42,355 nucleotides of DNA. Source: an uncultured Bacillaceae bacterium (lineage in GTDB: Bacteria > Bacillota > Bacilli > Bacillales > Bacillaceae_L). The notes beneath the pieces were generated by a model, which had not been told where the DNA came from, ran no database searches, and worked only from the letters and a program-made list of their open reading frames with translations. Each line of letters starts with the position of its first letter. Position 1 is the stretch's first letter. The DNA is taken from contig CANMHG010000017.1 in NCBI GenBank assembly GCA_947497585.1, positions 1-42,355 of the forward strand, given 5' to 3'. A program made the position numbers and the translations under genes. This document shows positions 31,451 through 40,679 of the stretch, one piece after another.

Positions 31451-32305
31451 ATGAACGAGAAAGAGGTTATTCATTCCTTTTTTAAGCATAGGATTGGTAT
31501 TCTGGCTACCATGCACCAAAAAGAAACGGTGATGCTGCCCATATTAGAAGACCGACTTGGGATAAAGGTCAAGGTTCCAATCGATTTTAATACAGATCGA
31601 TTTGGTACATTTACCCGAGATATAGAAAGAACAGGAGATCAATTAGAAGCTGCTAAACACAAGGCTGAGTATGCCATGAGTTTAACAGGTGAGACACTGG
31701 CCATTTCTAGTGAGGGTATTTTTGGTCCACACCCATTTCTACCATGGGTTCCGTATAATCGTGAAATTGTATTTTTAATAGATAGAGAAAATGAGTTTGA
31801 GATCTTTGGAGAAGCTAGTACAATGGATACCAATTATAAGCAAATGAAAATAGAAAAGTTTCAAGATGCCCAAGAGTTTTGTGAGACAGTTGGTTTCCCT
31901 GAACATGCTGTCATCATAGGAAGTAAGGATGAAATCATAAAGGGAATAAACACACATGAACAATTGGAGGAAGCAGCTAACTATTTCTTGAAGAAAAGTA
32001 ATGATGAGTTATTTATTGAAACAGATATGCGAGCGCTATTTAACCCAACAAGGATGAAAAATATTAAGTTGGCCACTGAGAACTTAATAAGTAAAATTTA
32101 TTCTCTTTGTTCCAAATGCTCGTTTCCGGGTTTTGAGGTAGTAGAAAGAAAAGCGGGACTTATATGTAGTGGGTGTGGTATAAAAACAAATCTAATCAAA
32201 TCTGAGATTTATAAATGCAAGAAGTGTGGAGAACAGGAAGAGAGATTATATCCAAATGGAAAACAGTTTGCCGATCCAGGAAATTGCCCACTCTGTAACC
32301 CTTAA
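31451..32305 (+). CDS. DUF6671 family protein with C-terminal zinc-ribbon cysteines
   Basis: A 284-aa protein. The N-terminal domain (about 15-190), with FNTDRFGTFTRDIER and EGIFGPHPFLPW, is what I recall of DUF6671, function unknown. The C terminus has four Cys-x2-Cys pairs (220/223, 239/242, 256/259, 279/282), enough for two zinc sites. ATG with AAGGGGG upstream. It is divergent from the DUF4317 gene; the 155-bp gap contains an ATACA-TTTT-TGTAT inverted repeat (31388-31401) that might be a shared operator. Whether it binds nucleic acid is unknown. Confidence 0.78.
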   Translation: MNEKEVIHSFFKHRIGILATMHQKETVMLPILEDRLGIKVKVPIDFNTDRFGTFTRDIERTGDQLEAAKHKAEYAMSLTGETLAISSEGIFGPHPFLPWVPYNREIVFLIDRENEFEIFGEASTMDTNYKQMKIEKFQDAQEFCETVGFPEHAVIIGSKDEIIKGINTHEQLEEAANYFLKKSNDELFIETDMRALFNPTRMKNIKLATENLISKIYSLCSKCSFPGFEVVERKAGLICSGCGIKTNLIKSEIYKCKKCGEQEERLYPNGKQFADPGNCPLCNP

Positions 32306-32353
32306 AAAAGGATTTAGAAAGATAGAGTTATTAGAAAATATGAATTAGAAATG

Positions 32354-32365
32354 ATAACATGTTAT
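32354..32365. promoter_or_regulatory. Palindrome upstream of the isocitrate dehydrogenase gene
   Basis: ATAACATGTTAT is a perfect 12-bp palindrome 51 bp before the gene start. It resembles the ATAA...TTAT dyads of the citrate-sensing LysR regulator CcpC, but the spacing is 4, not the 7 I recall for CcpC. The regulator is unknown. Confidence 0.3.
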
Positions 32366-32416
32366 TAATAGTAGAAATGTCTTTTTACAACATAGAGATG
32401 AAAGGTGATTATACAT

Positions 32417-33880
32417 ATGACACATGAGAGAGCAATTACAATAGCAAGGGGAGATGGTATTGGTCCTGAAATTATGGATGCCACTCTAAAAATCTTAGAG
32501 CACGCTGGAGCAAAGATTCAACCAGAGTTCATAGATATAGGAGAAAAAGTCTACCTGGCAGGAAATTCATCAGGAATTCCAGATGAGGCTTGGGATTCAC
32601 TTAGACGTACTAAAGTATTCTTTAAAGGACCTATTACAACACCCCAAGGCGGAGGGTATAAAAGTTTAAATGTTACCATTCGTAAAACTTTAGGTCTTTA
32701 TGCAAATGTAAGACCAAACGTATCTTATGCACCATTTGTTGAAACAAAGCATCCGAATATGGATCTAGTTATTATCCGTGAAAATGAAGAGGATTTATAT
32801 GCAGGGATTGAGCATCAGCAAACACCAGAAGTTGTTCAATGTCTAAAATTAATTACGCGTCCCGGCTCAGAAAAGATTGTTCGTTATGCGTTCGAATATG
32901 CTAAAAAGAATAATCGTAAGAAAGTAACATGCTTTACGAAAGATAACATTATGAAATTAACGGATGGGTTATTTCATAAAGTATTTAGAGAAGTGGCTGA
33001 GGAATATCCAGAAATTGAAACAGAGCATTGGATTATTGATATTGGGATGGCTAAGATCGCAGATACACCACAGGACTTTGATGTAATCGTTATGCCAAAC
33101 CTTTATGGAGATATCGCATCTGATGTAGCTGCTCAAATAACAGGAAGTGTTGGACTAGCTGGTTCAGCAAACATCGGAGACCAAGTTGCGATGTTTGAAG
33201 CAATCCATGGAAGTGCACCAGATATTGCAGGAAAGGGCATTGCAAATCCTTCTGGTCTTATAAATGGTGCTATTATGATGTTAGTACATATTGGTCAACC
33301 TGAAGTGGCAACTCGTATTCATAACGCATGGTTAAAAACATTAGAAGATGGCATTCATACAGGAGATATTGCCAAAGGTGAAAGCTCAGTTGGAACAATG
33401 GCGTTTGCAGAAGCAGTTATTGAAAGACTTGGCCAAAAGCCTTCAACATACACACCAGTAGAATATAAACAGGTAGAGCAAACTGAAGACTCAGCCTTCC
33501 ATCTTAATCCTGCAGTAAAAGATCGACCTAAACAAGATGTTGTTCGTGAATTAGATGGAGTCGATGTGTTTCTATTTAACAACGAACTTACACCAGATGA
33601 AATCGGTAAAAAACTAGAAGAGCTAGCGGGTCCAGAATTCAAATTAGCCGTGATAACGAATCGAGGAGTTAAGGTATATCCACAAGGATTCCCAGAAACT
33701 TTCACAACAGACCACTGGCGCTGCCGTTTCGAATGTACGGTAAATCAAGGTGGAAACTCCAATAAAGAAATTATTGAACTTTTAAACAGAATTCACGAAG
33801 CGAACTTAGAGACGATTAAAACAGAGAACCTTTATAAATTTAATGGAGAAAGAGGCTATTCCTTAGGTCAGGGTCAGTAA
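32417..33880 (+). CDS. Isocitrate dehydrogenase, Thermus/Rickettsia type, probably NAD-linked
   Basis: Oxidative decarboxylation of isocitrate to 2-oxoglutarate. The 487 aa include a beta-decarboxylating dehydrogenase core (about 1-335) and an extra C-terminal domain of about 150 residues as in Thermus ICDH. Isocitrate ligands S83, N85, R89, R99 and R121 are in SLNVTIRKTLGLYANVRP and VIIREN; metal Asp231/235 are in NLYGDIASD. The cofactor loop HGSAPDIAG has Asp269-Ile270 where NADP enzymes have Lys-Tyr, so NAD is expected. ATG 32417 with AAAGGTGA; GTG 32405 is rejected. It is not the usual Bacillus citC, so probably a second enzyme. Confidence 0.85.
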   Translation: MTHERAITIARGDGIGPEIMDATLKILEHAGAKIQPEFIDIGEKVYLAGNSSGIPDEAWDSLRRTKVFFKGPITTPQGGGYKSLNVTIRKTLGLYANVRPNVSYAPFVETKHPNMDLVIIRENEEDLYAGIEHQQTPEVVQCLKLITRPGSEKIVRYAFEYAKKNNRKKVTCFTKDNIMKLTDGLFHKVFREVAEEYPEIETEHWIIDIGMAKIADTPQDFDVIVMPNLYGDIASDVAAQITGSVGLAGSANIGDQVAMFEAIHGSAPDIAGKGIANPSGLINGAIMMLVHIGQPEVATRIHNAWLKTLEDGIHTGDIAKGESSVGTMAFAEAVIERLGQKPSTYTPVEYKQVEQTEDSAFHLNPAVKDRPKQDVVRELDGVDVFLFNNELTPDEIGKKLEELAGPEFKLAVITNRGVKVYPQGFPETFTTDHWRCRFECTVNQGGNSNKEIIELLNRIHEANLETIKTENLYKFNGERGYSLGQGQ

Positions 33881-33916
33881 TTACAATAATCTCTTTCGTT
33901 AAAGAAAATGAAGACT

Positions 33917-33955
33917 AAGCCAGGTAATGACTTCCATTTACCTGGCTTTTTTGCA
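33917..33955 (+). terminator. Terminator after the isocitrate dehydrogenase gene
   Basis: A perfect 11-bp stem AAGCCAGGTAA (33917-33927) with TTACCTGGCTT (33938-33948), then a T run. Confidence 0.93.
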
Positions 33956-34158
33956 TAATTAATTAATTTATGTAACACTCTTATGCTTTGTCACGTCTAA
34001 CTATGTTGGGAACACAATATTAATTTGTTAAAAATTACAAAATAATTAAATTTAGTTTACAAATTTTAGAGGATTTAATGATTTTTTTCCGAATTGTATA
34101 ATAAGTTATAGATGGACAGTTTTAGTTGTTAAAACGCAAAGAGAGTGGGGAATCGCAA

Positions 34159-35121
34159 ATGGCGCACCTTGAAACTATGCACCCTGTTTTAGGGAGAGTA
34201 ATTGAAAATATTGAAAAAGTGATGATAGGAAAGCGTGATGTAGCTACATTAAGTTTAGTGGCTATTTTATCAGAGGGCCATGTTTTACTTGAAGATGTAC
34301 CTGGAGTAGGTAAAACAATGATGGTTCGTGCGCTGGCTAAATCAGTAAGTGCAGATTTTAAAAGGATTCAATTCACACCAGACCTTTTACCGTCAGATGT
34401 AACAGGTATTTCTATATACAATCCAAAAGAATTGCAGTTTGAGTTTCGCCCTGGGCCGATCATGGGGAATATTGTGCTAGCAGATGAAATCAATCGAACT
34501 TCTCCTAAAACACAAGCAGCTTTACTAGAAGGAATGGAGGAAGCTAGCGTAACGGTAGATGGTGTAACGAGGCTATTACCAAGACCATTCTTTGTTATGG
34601 CTACTCAAAATCCCATTGAGTACGAAGGGACGTATCCTCTTCCCGAAGCACAACTAGACCGTTTCTTATTAAAAATGAGAATGGGCTATCCTTCTGTTCA
34701 GGAAGAATTAGAAGTGTTAAATAGAGCTCAAAAAACAAGACCGATTAATGAACTCGAAGCAGTTATTACAATAGAGGAACTCATTGAATTACAAGAGGAA
34801 GTAAGACTTGTCTACGTTGAGGAGTCATTAAAGAAATATATTATTGAAATTGTTGACCGAAGCAGAACACATTCCTCTGTTTACCTAGGTGCAAGTCCTC
34901 GTGGGTCGATTGCTTTAATGAAAGCATCGCAGGCATATGCATTAATAAATGGTAGGGACTTTGTTCTTCCAGATGATATTCAATTTTTAGCACCTTTTGT
35001 GCTTCCACACCGAATGATATTAAAATCAGAAGCGAAGTTTGATGGTGTCACTACTGAAAGTGTTGTAGCAAAGATAATTGAACGAACACCGGTACCAGTT
35101 CAAAGGTCGTTGAATCGGTAA
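34159..35121 (+). CDS. MoxR-family AAA+ ATPase
   Basis: AAA+ chaperone-like ATPase, usually linked to a DUF58 protein, as here. The 320 aa show Walker A EDVPGVGKT (45-53), the FTPDLLPSDVTG stretch, Walker B IVLADEINRTSPKTQAALLE and sensor region FFVMATQNPIEYEGTYPLPEAQLDRF. ATG 34159 follows GTGGGG; the TTG at 34126 has no support. A TATAAT at 34097-34102 may be the -10 of the operon promoter, with a weak -35. Corresponds to B. subtilis YeaC. Confidence 0.9.
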   Translation: MAHLETMHPVLGRVIENIEKVMIGKRDVATLSLVAILSEGHVLLEDVPGVGKTMMVRALAKSVSADFKRIQFTPDLLPSDVTGISIYNPKELQFEFRPGPIMGNIVLADEINRTSPKTQAALLEGMEEASVTVDGVTRLLPRPFFVMATQNPIEYEGTYPLPEAQLDRFLLKMRMGYPSVQEELEVLNRAQKTRPINELEAVITIEELIELQEEVRLVYVEESLKKYIIEIVDRSRTHSSVYLGASPRGSIALMKASQAYALINGRDFVLPDDIQFLAPFVLPHRMILKSEAKFDGVTTESVVAKIIERTPVPVQRSLNR

Positions 35122-36339
35122 ATGAAAACGACAAAAGATAAATTACGCACATTCGGGAAATTGGTAGTGGTGCTATTTTTGATTGGTCTTACATTTGTGT
35201 ATGCGATGTTCCAAGGAGGATTTGTAAGCTGGTTTTTATTTTATAGCTTCTTACCGTTTGGATTATATTCTATTTTATTTGCACTTTATCCTATAAAGAC
35301 GTTAAAGGTTAATAGAATCACAAATCAAAAAGAATATAGTGCTGGTGAAAAACTAGTAGGTACGATTACCATCACAAGAAGGTTCCCTTTTCCTTTATTG
35401 TATTTAGTAGTTGAAGAGGTTTTATCTCCGACACTGCTTTATAGTAAGCAATCAAAAAAGTCAAAAGTGATTCTATATCCTGGTTTTAAAAGATCACTAA
35501 CATATCAGTATGTGTTCGACTCCATTCCAAGGGGGGAACATCATTTTTCAACCATTCGCATTAAAACTGGTGATATATTCGGTCTGATTGAAAAAGAGAT
35601 TAACTACACCATAAAAGATAAGTTTCTTGTCTACCCTCATTATGTTGACATGGTCTATCGCCAGCTGGAAAGTCGTTTTGAGCAGGGAGCAACAGCATCC
35701 AACGTTAATTTACAAAGAGACACAGCAATTGCTGTTGGGATCCGAGAGTATAAGCCTGGTGACCGTTTCTCTTGGATTGATTGGAAGTCGTCTGCACGTA
35801 AAAATGACATTATGACAAAAGAGTTTGAACAACAACAAAGTCATGATGTAGTGATTTTTATGGATCGTACAAAGTCCTCGCTTTTTGAACCTGTCGTAAC
35901 GTTTTCTGCATCTCTTTCAAAAGCAATTCTTCGAAAAGGTGCACAAGTCTCGTTTATTTCGATTGGGGAGGAGAAATCAATTTATCCTCTAAGAAGCGGA
36001 GAAATGCAGCAACAACAAATCTTTTATCATTTGGCTAAAGTTCAAGATGATAGTAAAACTCCTTTCTCTCAAAACATAGAAAGTGAAATTAAAAAAATGT
36101 ATCAGCATGTTTCTTTTATGATTGTAACGAGCACGCTTACAGAGGATATGCTTCGTACTTTTGAAAAAATAGCACATCGTAAAGTGAATATGATAATTTT
36201 TATTGTAAAAGAAAAGGCAACTCAACTTTCAAGTCAAGAACTGAGCATCTTAGAAACACTTAGGAAGCGAAATGTGTTTGCGAAGGTTGTGTATGAGGGT
36301 CATTATTCAGAAGTGTTTTTTGAGGTGAGCAGATCATGA
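35122..36339 (+). CDS. DUF58 domain membrane protein
   Basis: A 405-aa protein with two membrane helices near the N terminus (about 12-33 and 38-57) and a von Willebrand A-like DUF58 domain marked by REYKPGDRFSWIDWKSSAR (about 207-225) and VVIFMDRT. The ATG directly abuts the moxR stop, with no strong ribosome site of its own, so translation is probably coupled. The MoxR-DUF58-transglutaminase trio is conserved; its cell-envelope role is not defined. Corresponds to B. subtilis YeaD. Confidence 0.88.
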   Translation: MKTTKDKLRTFGKLVVVLFLIGLTFVYAMFQGGFVSWFLFYSFLPFGLYSILFALYPIKTLKVNRITNQKEYSAGEKLVGTITITRRFPFPLLYLVVEEVLSPTLLYSKQSKKSKVILYPGFKRSLTYQYVFDSIPRGEHHFSTIRIKTGDIFGLIEKEINYTIKDKFLVYPHYVDMVYRQLESRFEQGATASNVNLQRDTAIAVGIREYKPGDRFSWIDWKSSARKNDIMTKEFEQQQSHDVVIFMDRTKSSLFEPVVTFSASLSKAILRKGAQVSFISIGEEKSIYPLRSGEMQQQQIFYHLAKVQDDSKTPFSQNIESEIKKMYQHVSFMIVTSTLTEDMLRTFEKIAHRKVNMIIFIVKEKATQLSSQELSILETLRKRNVFAKVVYEGHYSEVFFEVSRS

Positions 36340-38546
36340 CACTACATGAAAATCGTATGACAAAAGATCGAAGTCTATTGGTGCACATATTTGGATTTTT
36401 CCTACTATGGGAGTGGCTGAGACCGTTAACTCAAGTAACAGACACTGAAAACGTCTATATCTTCATCGTATTTATCGGTGTTTGCTTTCTGTTGAATTAT
36501 TTACGTACAAGGTTACTAGTTTCTTCAGCTCTGAAGCTATTTATCATCGTGTTTATGATTCATATGCTCTTTTATGAAGGGCTCTTCATTGATATTGAGT
36601 GGGTTAAATTGTTTATTTCTGAAATCATATATAATGTTAGCCTTTTATTGAATGCAAAATGGCTAGAGATTACTCCAGCTTTTAGGACTATGTTGTTTTT
36701 TGTTTTATTATGGCTGATGAGTTACTTGATGTTTTATTGGATTATCCTTCAAAAGAGAATATTTTTGTTCTTAGTGCTAACGATTATTTATATTACCGTT
36801 CTTGATACATTTAGCCCTTATGACGCTAAGTTTGCAATCGTGCGTACCATTATCATTGGATTTACTATGTTAGGAATTTTGTATATTGAACGTATTAGAG
36901 ATAAGGAAGGTATACAAAAGGGCTCGAAGTATATTGCTAAATGGATTATTCCTCTCATTGTTTTTATTGGCTGTTCAACTACAATTGGTTATTTTGCACC
37001 AAAGGCCGCACCACAATGGCCTGATCCCGTTCCTTATTTAACCGGATATGGAAAAGGAAATGGAACAGGTGTGGGTATCAAAAAGATTGGTTATGGTACG
37101 AATGATACTCAGTTAGGTGGACCGTTCATCGGTGATAACACTTTGGTGTTTACTGCTGAAGCTAGTAAAAGACAATATTGGAGAGTTGAAACAAAAGATG
37201 AATATACCGGAAAAGGGTGGGAAGCATCTTATTCCACAGATAGAAAAGCCTTCAACCAAGAGAACACTGTATTAACCTGGTATGAAGAAAAAACTGGTTT
37301 CGAATTGGCAGAGGCTCATATTGATCTAAATATTAAATACCATCATATTATCTATCCACTTGAACTTGTATCAGTAGAAACAGATCCTGATATTATCTTT
37401 AGCGTAAATCCTAGTACTGAAAAAATTCACACGTTAAAAGGAGATACATCTATATCTGCAGAGGAATACTCAGTAACATACAATTATCCTCAGTTCCCGG
37501 TAGAAGAGCTTAGAGAAGAGAAGGATGTTATCGGTGTAAGAGAAGGATTAGAAAAGGCTGATGGATTTTTAGATCGATATACTCAGTTGCCTAAAGATCT
37601 TCCTGAACGAGTGAGAGAATTAGCTGTAGAAATTACAGGAGATAAATCAAACCGTTATGAAAAAGTAAGAGCTGTCGAAACGTATTTCAAGGCAAATAAC
37701 TTTATATATGACACGCAAAATGTTGCTGTACCTAGTAAAGATCAAGATTATGTAGACCAATTCTTATTTGAAACTAAAATGGGGTATTGTGATAATTTCT
37801 CCACTTCAATGATCGTTCTGCTTCGCTCTATTGGAATTCCTGCTCGTTGGGTAAAAGGGTACTCAGATGGAGAATATCTTAGAAATACGGACGAGGGACT
37901 AAGAGTTTATGAGGTTACAAACAATAATGCTCACTCATGGGTAGAAGTTTATTTCCCAGGTTATGGCTGGATTCCATTTGAACCAACCAAAGGATTTAGT
38001 AACCCATCAGAGTTTGTTTACGACTTATCATCAGCAGGAAATAATAGCTCGCCCAACACGACACCTGAACTAGAAAAACCAGAGCAACCAGAGCTTGGGT
38101 TAGAAGAGGAACAAAGTGATGGGTACAGTCCAATTGAGAAAAGTTGGTATGAAAACATTAAGATTGACTTCTCTGCAATCTCTTGGAAAAAAGTTTTATT
38201 TATCTCAAGTGTTTTGCTGCTTGCGGTATTCATATTATACAAAACAAGAGGTAAATGGTATCCGTTCCTAGCGATACTTATGTATAAGTATCGGAAAAAC
38301 GACAAAGTTTATTTCTTAGCCTATAATTCATTATTAAAACAACTCGATCAATTTGGCTTAAAACGTAAAGAAGGTCAAACATTACGCGATTATGCTATTT
38401 ATGTTGATAAGTACTTTAGTACAAATGATATGAGAAACCTTACCCTTAGTTATGAAAAGGCACTTTATCGAAGTGATAGTGCAAAAGATGAATGGGTTAA
38501 GTCGGTGGAATTGTGGGAAAATTTAATTAAAAAGACATCATCTTGA
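36336..38546 (+). CDS. Membrane-anchored transglutaminase-like protein (TgpA/YebA type)
   Basis: 736 aa: about six membrane helices within residues 15-215, an external transglutaminase-like domain with Cys485 (TKMGYCDNFST) and His533 (NNAHSWVEVYFPGYGW), then PFEPTKG where many relatives have Asp, a linker rich in Asn, Pro and Glu, a helix near 618-640, and a C-terminal cytoplasmic DUF4129-like part. The start overlaps the DUF58 stop as ATGA, with GAGGTGA upstream. Protein cross-linking or peptide cleavage in the envelope is inferred. Confidence 0.88.
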   Translation: MTLHENRMTKDRSLLVHIFGFFLLWEWLRPLTQVTDTENVYIFIVFIGVCFLLNYLRTRLLVSSALKLFIIVFMIHMLFYEGLFIDIEWVKLFISEIIYNVSLLLNAKWLEITPAFRTMLFFVLLWLMSYLMFYWIILQKRIFLFLVLTIIYITVLDTFSPYDAKFAIVRTIIIGFTMLGILYIERIRDKEGIQKGSKYIAKWIIPLIVFIGCSTTIGYFAPKAAPQWPDPVPYLTGYGKGNGTGVGIKKIGYGTNDTQLGGPFIGDNTLVFTAEASKRQYWRVETKDEYTGKGWEASYSTDRKAFNQENTVLTWYEEKTGFELAEAHIDLNIKYHHIIYPLELVSVETDPDIIFSVNPSTEKIHTLKGDTSISAEEYSVTYNYPQFPVEELREEKDVIGVREGLEKADGFLDRYTQLPKDLPERVRELAVEITGDKSNRYEKVRAVETYFKANNFIYDTQNVAVPSKDQDYVDQFLFETKMGYCDNFSTSMIVLLRSIGIPARWVKGYSDGEYLRNTDEGLRVYEVTNNNAHSWVEVYFPGYGWIPFEPTKGFSNPSEFVYDLSSAGNNSSPNTTPELEKPEQPELGLEEEQSDGYSPIEKSWYENIKIDFSAISWKKVLFISSVLLLAVFILYKTRGKWYPFLAILMYKYRKNDKVYFLAYNSLLKQLDQFGLKRKEGQTLRDYAIYVDKYFSTNDMRNLTLSYEKALYRSDSAKDEWVKSVELWENLIKKTSS

Positions 38547-38572
38547 CCGTAAATAGGATTGGCTGATAAAAT
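38543..38572 (+). promoter_or_regulatory. Putative promoter of the guaA leader
   Basis: TTGACC (38543-38548) overlaps the stop codon of the preceding gene; an 18-bp spacer leads to TAAAAT (38567-38572). The start would fall about 20 bp before the riboswitch aptamer. Confidence 0.5.
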
Positions 38573-38600
38573 TAACTCAAATTTAATAGACTACTATATT

Positions 38601-38671
38601 CCTTCGTATATCCTCGATAATATGGATCGAAAGTTTCTACCGGGTTACCGTAAATAACCTGACTATGAAGG
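38601..38671 (+). promoter_or_regulatory. Purine riboswitch aptamer, guanine class (guaA)
   Basis: P1 pairs CCTTCGTA (38601-38608) with TATGAAGG (38664-38671). The core has GTTTCTACC, loop L2 AATATGG and loop L3 CCGTAAA, whose GG and CC can kiss. The base that sets specificity is C, in GACTATG, so guanine is the predicted ligand. GMP synthase would be shut down when guanine is plentiful. Confidence 0.93.
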
Positions 38672-38709
38672 CAGACTATTCAAATAGAGTTTTTTATCAA
38701 CTTGGTAAA

Positions 38710-38756
38710 ACTAGAATTCTGCCTTTATACACATAGGGAGGATTCTAGTTTTTTTG
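38710..38756 (+). terminator. guaA riboswitch terminator
   Basis: ACTAGAATTCT (38710-38720) pairs with AGGATTCTAGT (38739-38749), followed by T. TCTGCCTTTAT at 38718-38728 can instead pair with ATGAAGGCAGA at 38665-38675, the 3' strand of P1. Ligand binding therefore frees the terminator: a guanine OFF switch. Confidence 0.88.
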
Positions 38757-38831
38757 TGTTGGATAGGTTGTTAAAAGTAGAGATAGACTTAGTTTAAGGT
38801 GCGTTTTACTAAACTTGATGGGGTGATGGCA

Positions 38832-40370
38832 GTGAAAGGATTTCAAGAAACTATTGTAGTACTAGACTTTGGTAGCCAATATAATCAATTAATTACTCGT
38901 CGTATCCGTGAATTTGGTGTATATAGCGAATTACACCCTCATACTCTTACTGCAGAAGAGATTAAAGAAATGAATCCTAAAGGGATTATCTTCTCAGGTG
39001 GACCAAATAGCGTATATGATGAAAACTCATTTAGTTGTGATGAGAAAATTTTTGATTTAGGAATTCCGGTACTTGGTATTTGTTACGGAATGCAGTTAAT
39101 GACGAAGCATTTTGGTGGGAAAGTAGAAAAGGCAAAGCACCGAGAGTATGGAAAAGCGACTATTACACTTGAAAATGAGTCAAAGATCTTTAATAACTTA
39201 CCAAGTGAACAGGTAGTGTGGATGAGTCATGGTGACCTTGTTGTAGCAACACCGGATGGCTTTAAGGTAGATGCAACTAGCCCATCTTGTCCAATATCTG
39301 CTATGAGTGATGCTTCTCGTCATTTATACGGAGTACAATTTCACCCAGAGGTAAGGCACTCAGTATACGGAAATGACCTCATTAAAAACTTTGTGTTTGA
39401 AGTTTGTGATTGCAAAGAAGAATGGTCAATGGAAAACTTTATTGACGTAGAAATCGAAAAAATTAGAACATTAGTTGGCGATAAGAAAGTACTTTGTGCA
39501 TTAAGTGGAGGAGTAGATTCTTCAGTTGTTGCTGTACTAATTCATAAGGCAATCGGTGATCAATTAACATGTATCTTTGTAGACCATGGCTTACTTCGTA
39601 AAGATGAAGCTGAAGGTGTTATGAAAACGTTCAGTGAAGGCTTTAACATGAATGTAATCAAAGTGGACGCGAAAGAGCGTTTCATGGCTAAGTTAAAAGG
39701 TGTTAGTGATCCAGAGCAAAAACGTAAGATTATCGGTAATGAATTTATCTATGTTTTTGATGATGAAGCTACAAAGTTAGAAGGTATTGAGTATCTGGCT
39801 CAAGGTACACTTTATACAGACATTATTGAGAGTGGGACAGCAACAGCACAAACCATTAAATCGCACCATAATGTAGGTGGCCTTCCAGAAGACATGCAAT
39901 TTCAACTTATTGAACCACTAAATACTCTATTTAAAGATGAAGTAAGAGCATTAGGAACTGAGTTAGGGATAGCTGATGACATTGTGTGGCGCCAACCGTT
40001 TCCGGGGCCAGGGCTTGGAATCAGAGTTCTAGGTGAAGTAACTGAAGAAAAGTTAGAAATCGTTCGTGAATCAGATGCAATCCTACGTGAAGAAGTGAAA
40101 AAAGCAGGTCTTGAACGTGAGATCTGGCAGTACTTCACAGTTTTACCAGATATTCGAAGTGTAGGTGTCATGGGGGATGCGCGTACGTATGACTATACAA
40201 TTGGTCTGCGTGCTGTAACATCAATTGATGGAATGACTTCGGACTGGGCAAGAATTCCTTGGGATGTACTTGAAAAAATATCAACTAGAATTGTAAATGA
40301 AGTTAGTCATGTTAACCGTGTCGTTTATGACATTACAAGTAAGCCACCAGCAACAATTGAATGGGAATAA
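38832..40370 (+). CDS. guaA: GMP synthase (glutamine-hydrolysing)
   Basis: Makes GMP from XMP, glutamine and ATP. The 512 aa hold a class I glutamine amidotransferase domain with Cys84 (GICYGM), His171 and Glu173 (QFHPEVRH), an ATP pyrophosphatase loop SGGVDSS (225-231) and a C-terminal dimerisation domain ending PPATIEWE. The start is unsettled: GTG 38832 is well spaced from GGGGTGAT, while ATG 38826 lies within that site, and 38799 is unlikely. Regulated by the guanine riboswitch upstream. Confidence 0.96.
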   Translation: MKGFQETIVVLDFGSQYNQLITRRIREFGVYSELHPHTLTAEEIKEMNPKGIIFSGGPNSVYDENSFSCDEKIFDLGIPVLGICYGMQLMTKHFGGKVEKAKHREYGKATITLENESKIFNNLPSEQVVWMSHGDLVVATPDGFKVDATSPSCPISAMSDASRHLYGVQFHPEVRHSVYGNDLIKNFVFEVCDCKEEWSMENFIDVEIEKIRTLVGDKKVLCALSGGVDSSVVAVLIHKAIGDQLTCIFVDHGLLRKDEAEGVMKTFSEGFNMNVIKVDAKERFMAKLKGVSDPEQKRKIIGNEFIYVFDDEATKLEGIEYLAQGTLYTDIIESGTATAQTIKSHHNVGGLPEDMQFQLIEPLNTLFKDEVRALGTELGIADDIVWRQPFPGPGLGIRVLGEVTEEKLEIVRESDAILREEVKKAGLEREIWQYFTVLPDIRSVGVMGDARTYDYTIGLRAVTSIDGMTSDWARIPWDVLEKISTRIVNEVSHVNRVVYDITSKPPATIEWE

Positions 40371-40396
40371 AAACTAATTTAATCTAAATACGAATG

Positions 40397-40432
40397 AACC
40401 GAACATTTTCATGAAAAATGTTCGGTTTTTTG
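40397..40432 (+). terminator. guaA terminator
   Basis: AACCGAACATTTTC (40397-40410) pairs with GAAAAATGTTCGGTT (40413-40427) with a minor irregularity, then T. The next promoter's -35 starts right after it. Confidence 0.9.
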
Positions 40433-40461
40433 TTGACATTAAAACTAGAAGTTGTTACAAT
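40433..40461 (+). promoter_or_regulatory. Promoter of the purine permease gene
   Basis: TTGACA (40433-40438), 17-bp spacer, TACAAT (40456-40461): a near-consensus sigma-A promoter about 25 bp before the aptamer. A PurBox (PurR site) was not identified. Confidence 0.85.
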
Positions 40462-40485
40462 GAAGACAAATAAAATATTGTTGAA

Positions 40486-40559
40486 ATATGTCGTATAATC
40501 TTGGGGATATGGCCCATAAGTTTCTACCAAGCAACCATAATTGCTTGACTACGGGATAT
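40486..40559 (+). promoter_or_regulatory. Purine riboswitch aptamer, guanine class (pbuG)
   Basis: P1 pairs ATATGTCGTA with TACGGGATAT (one mismatch). The core has TATAATCTTGGGGATATGGC, GTTTCTACC and GCAACCATAATTGC as P3; the specificity base is C in GACTACG, so guanine class. Controls the transporter gene downstream. Confidence 0.93.
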
Positions 40560-40616
40560 AAAGTGAAAGCAGAGTAATTTTACTCTTCCCTTTTATTGTT
40601 ATTCCTTTTGGTCAAG

Positions 40617-40645
40617 CGCTTCGAGAATTTCTCGGGCGTTTTTTG
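40617..40645 (+). terminator. pbuG riboswitch terminator
   Basis: CGCTTCGAGAA (40617-40627) pairs with TTCTCGGGCG (40629-40638), using two G-T pairs, followed by six T. It is the expected OFF element between aptamer and permease gene. Confidence 0.75.
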
Positions 40646-40679
40646 TTTATTAAAGACATTTTAAGGGGGAGTCGGAAGT

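Noticed and set aside
32354..32365. Classical CcpC site
   Set aside because: CcpC dyads, as I recall them, are ATAA-N7-TTAT; here the gap is 4, so only an unassigned palindrome is reported.
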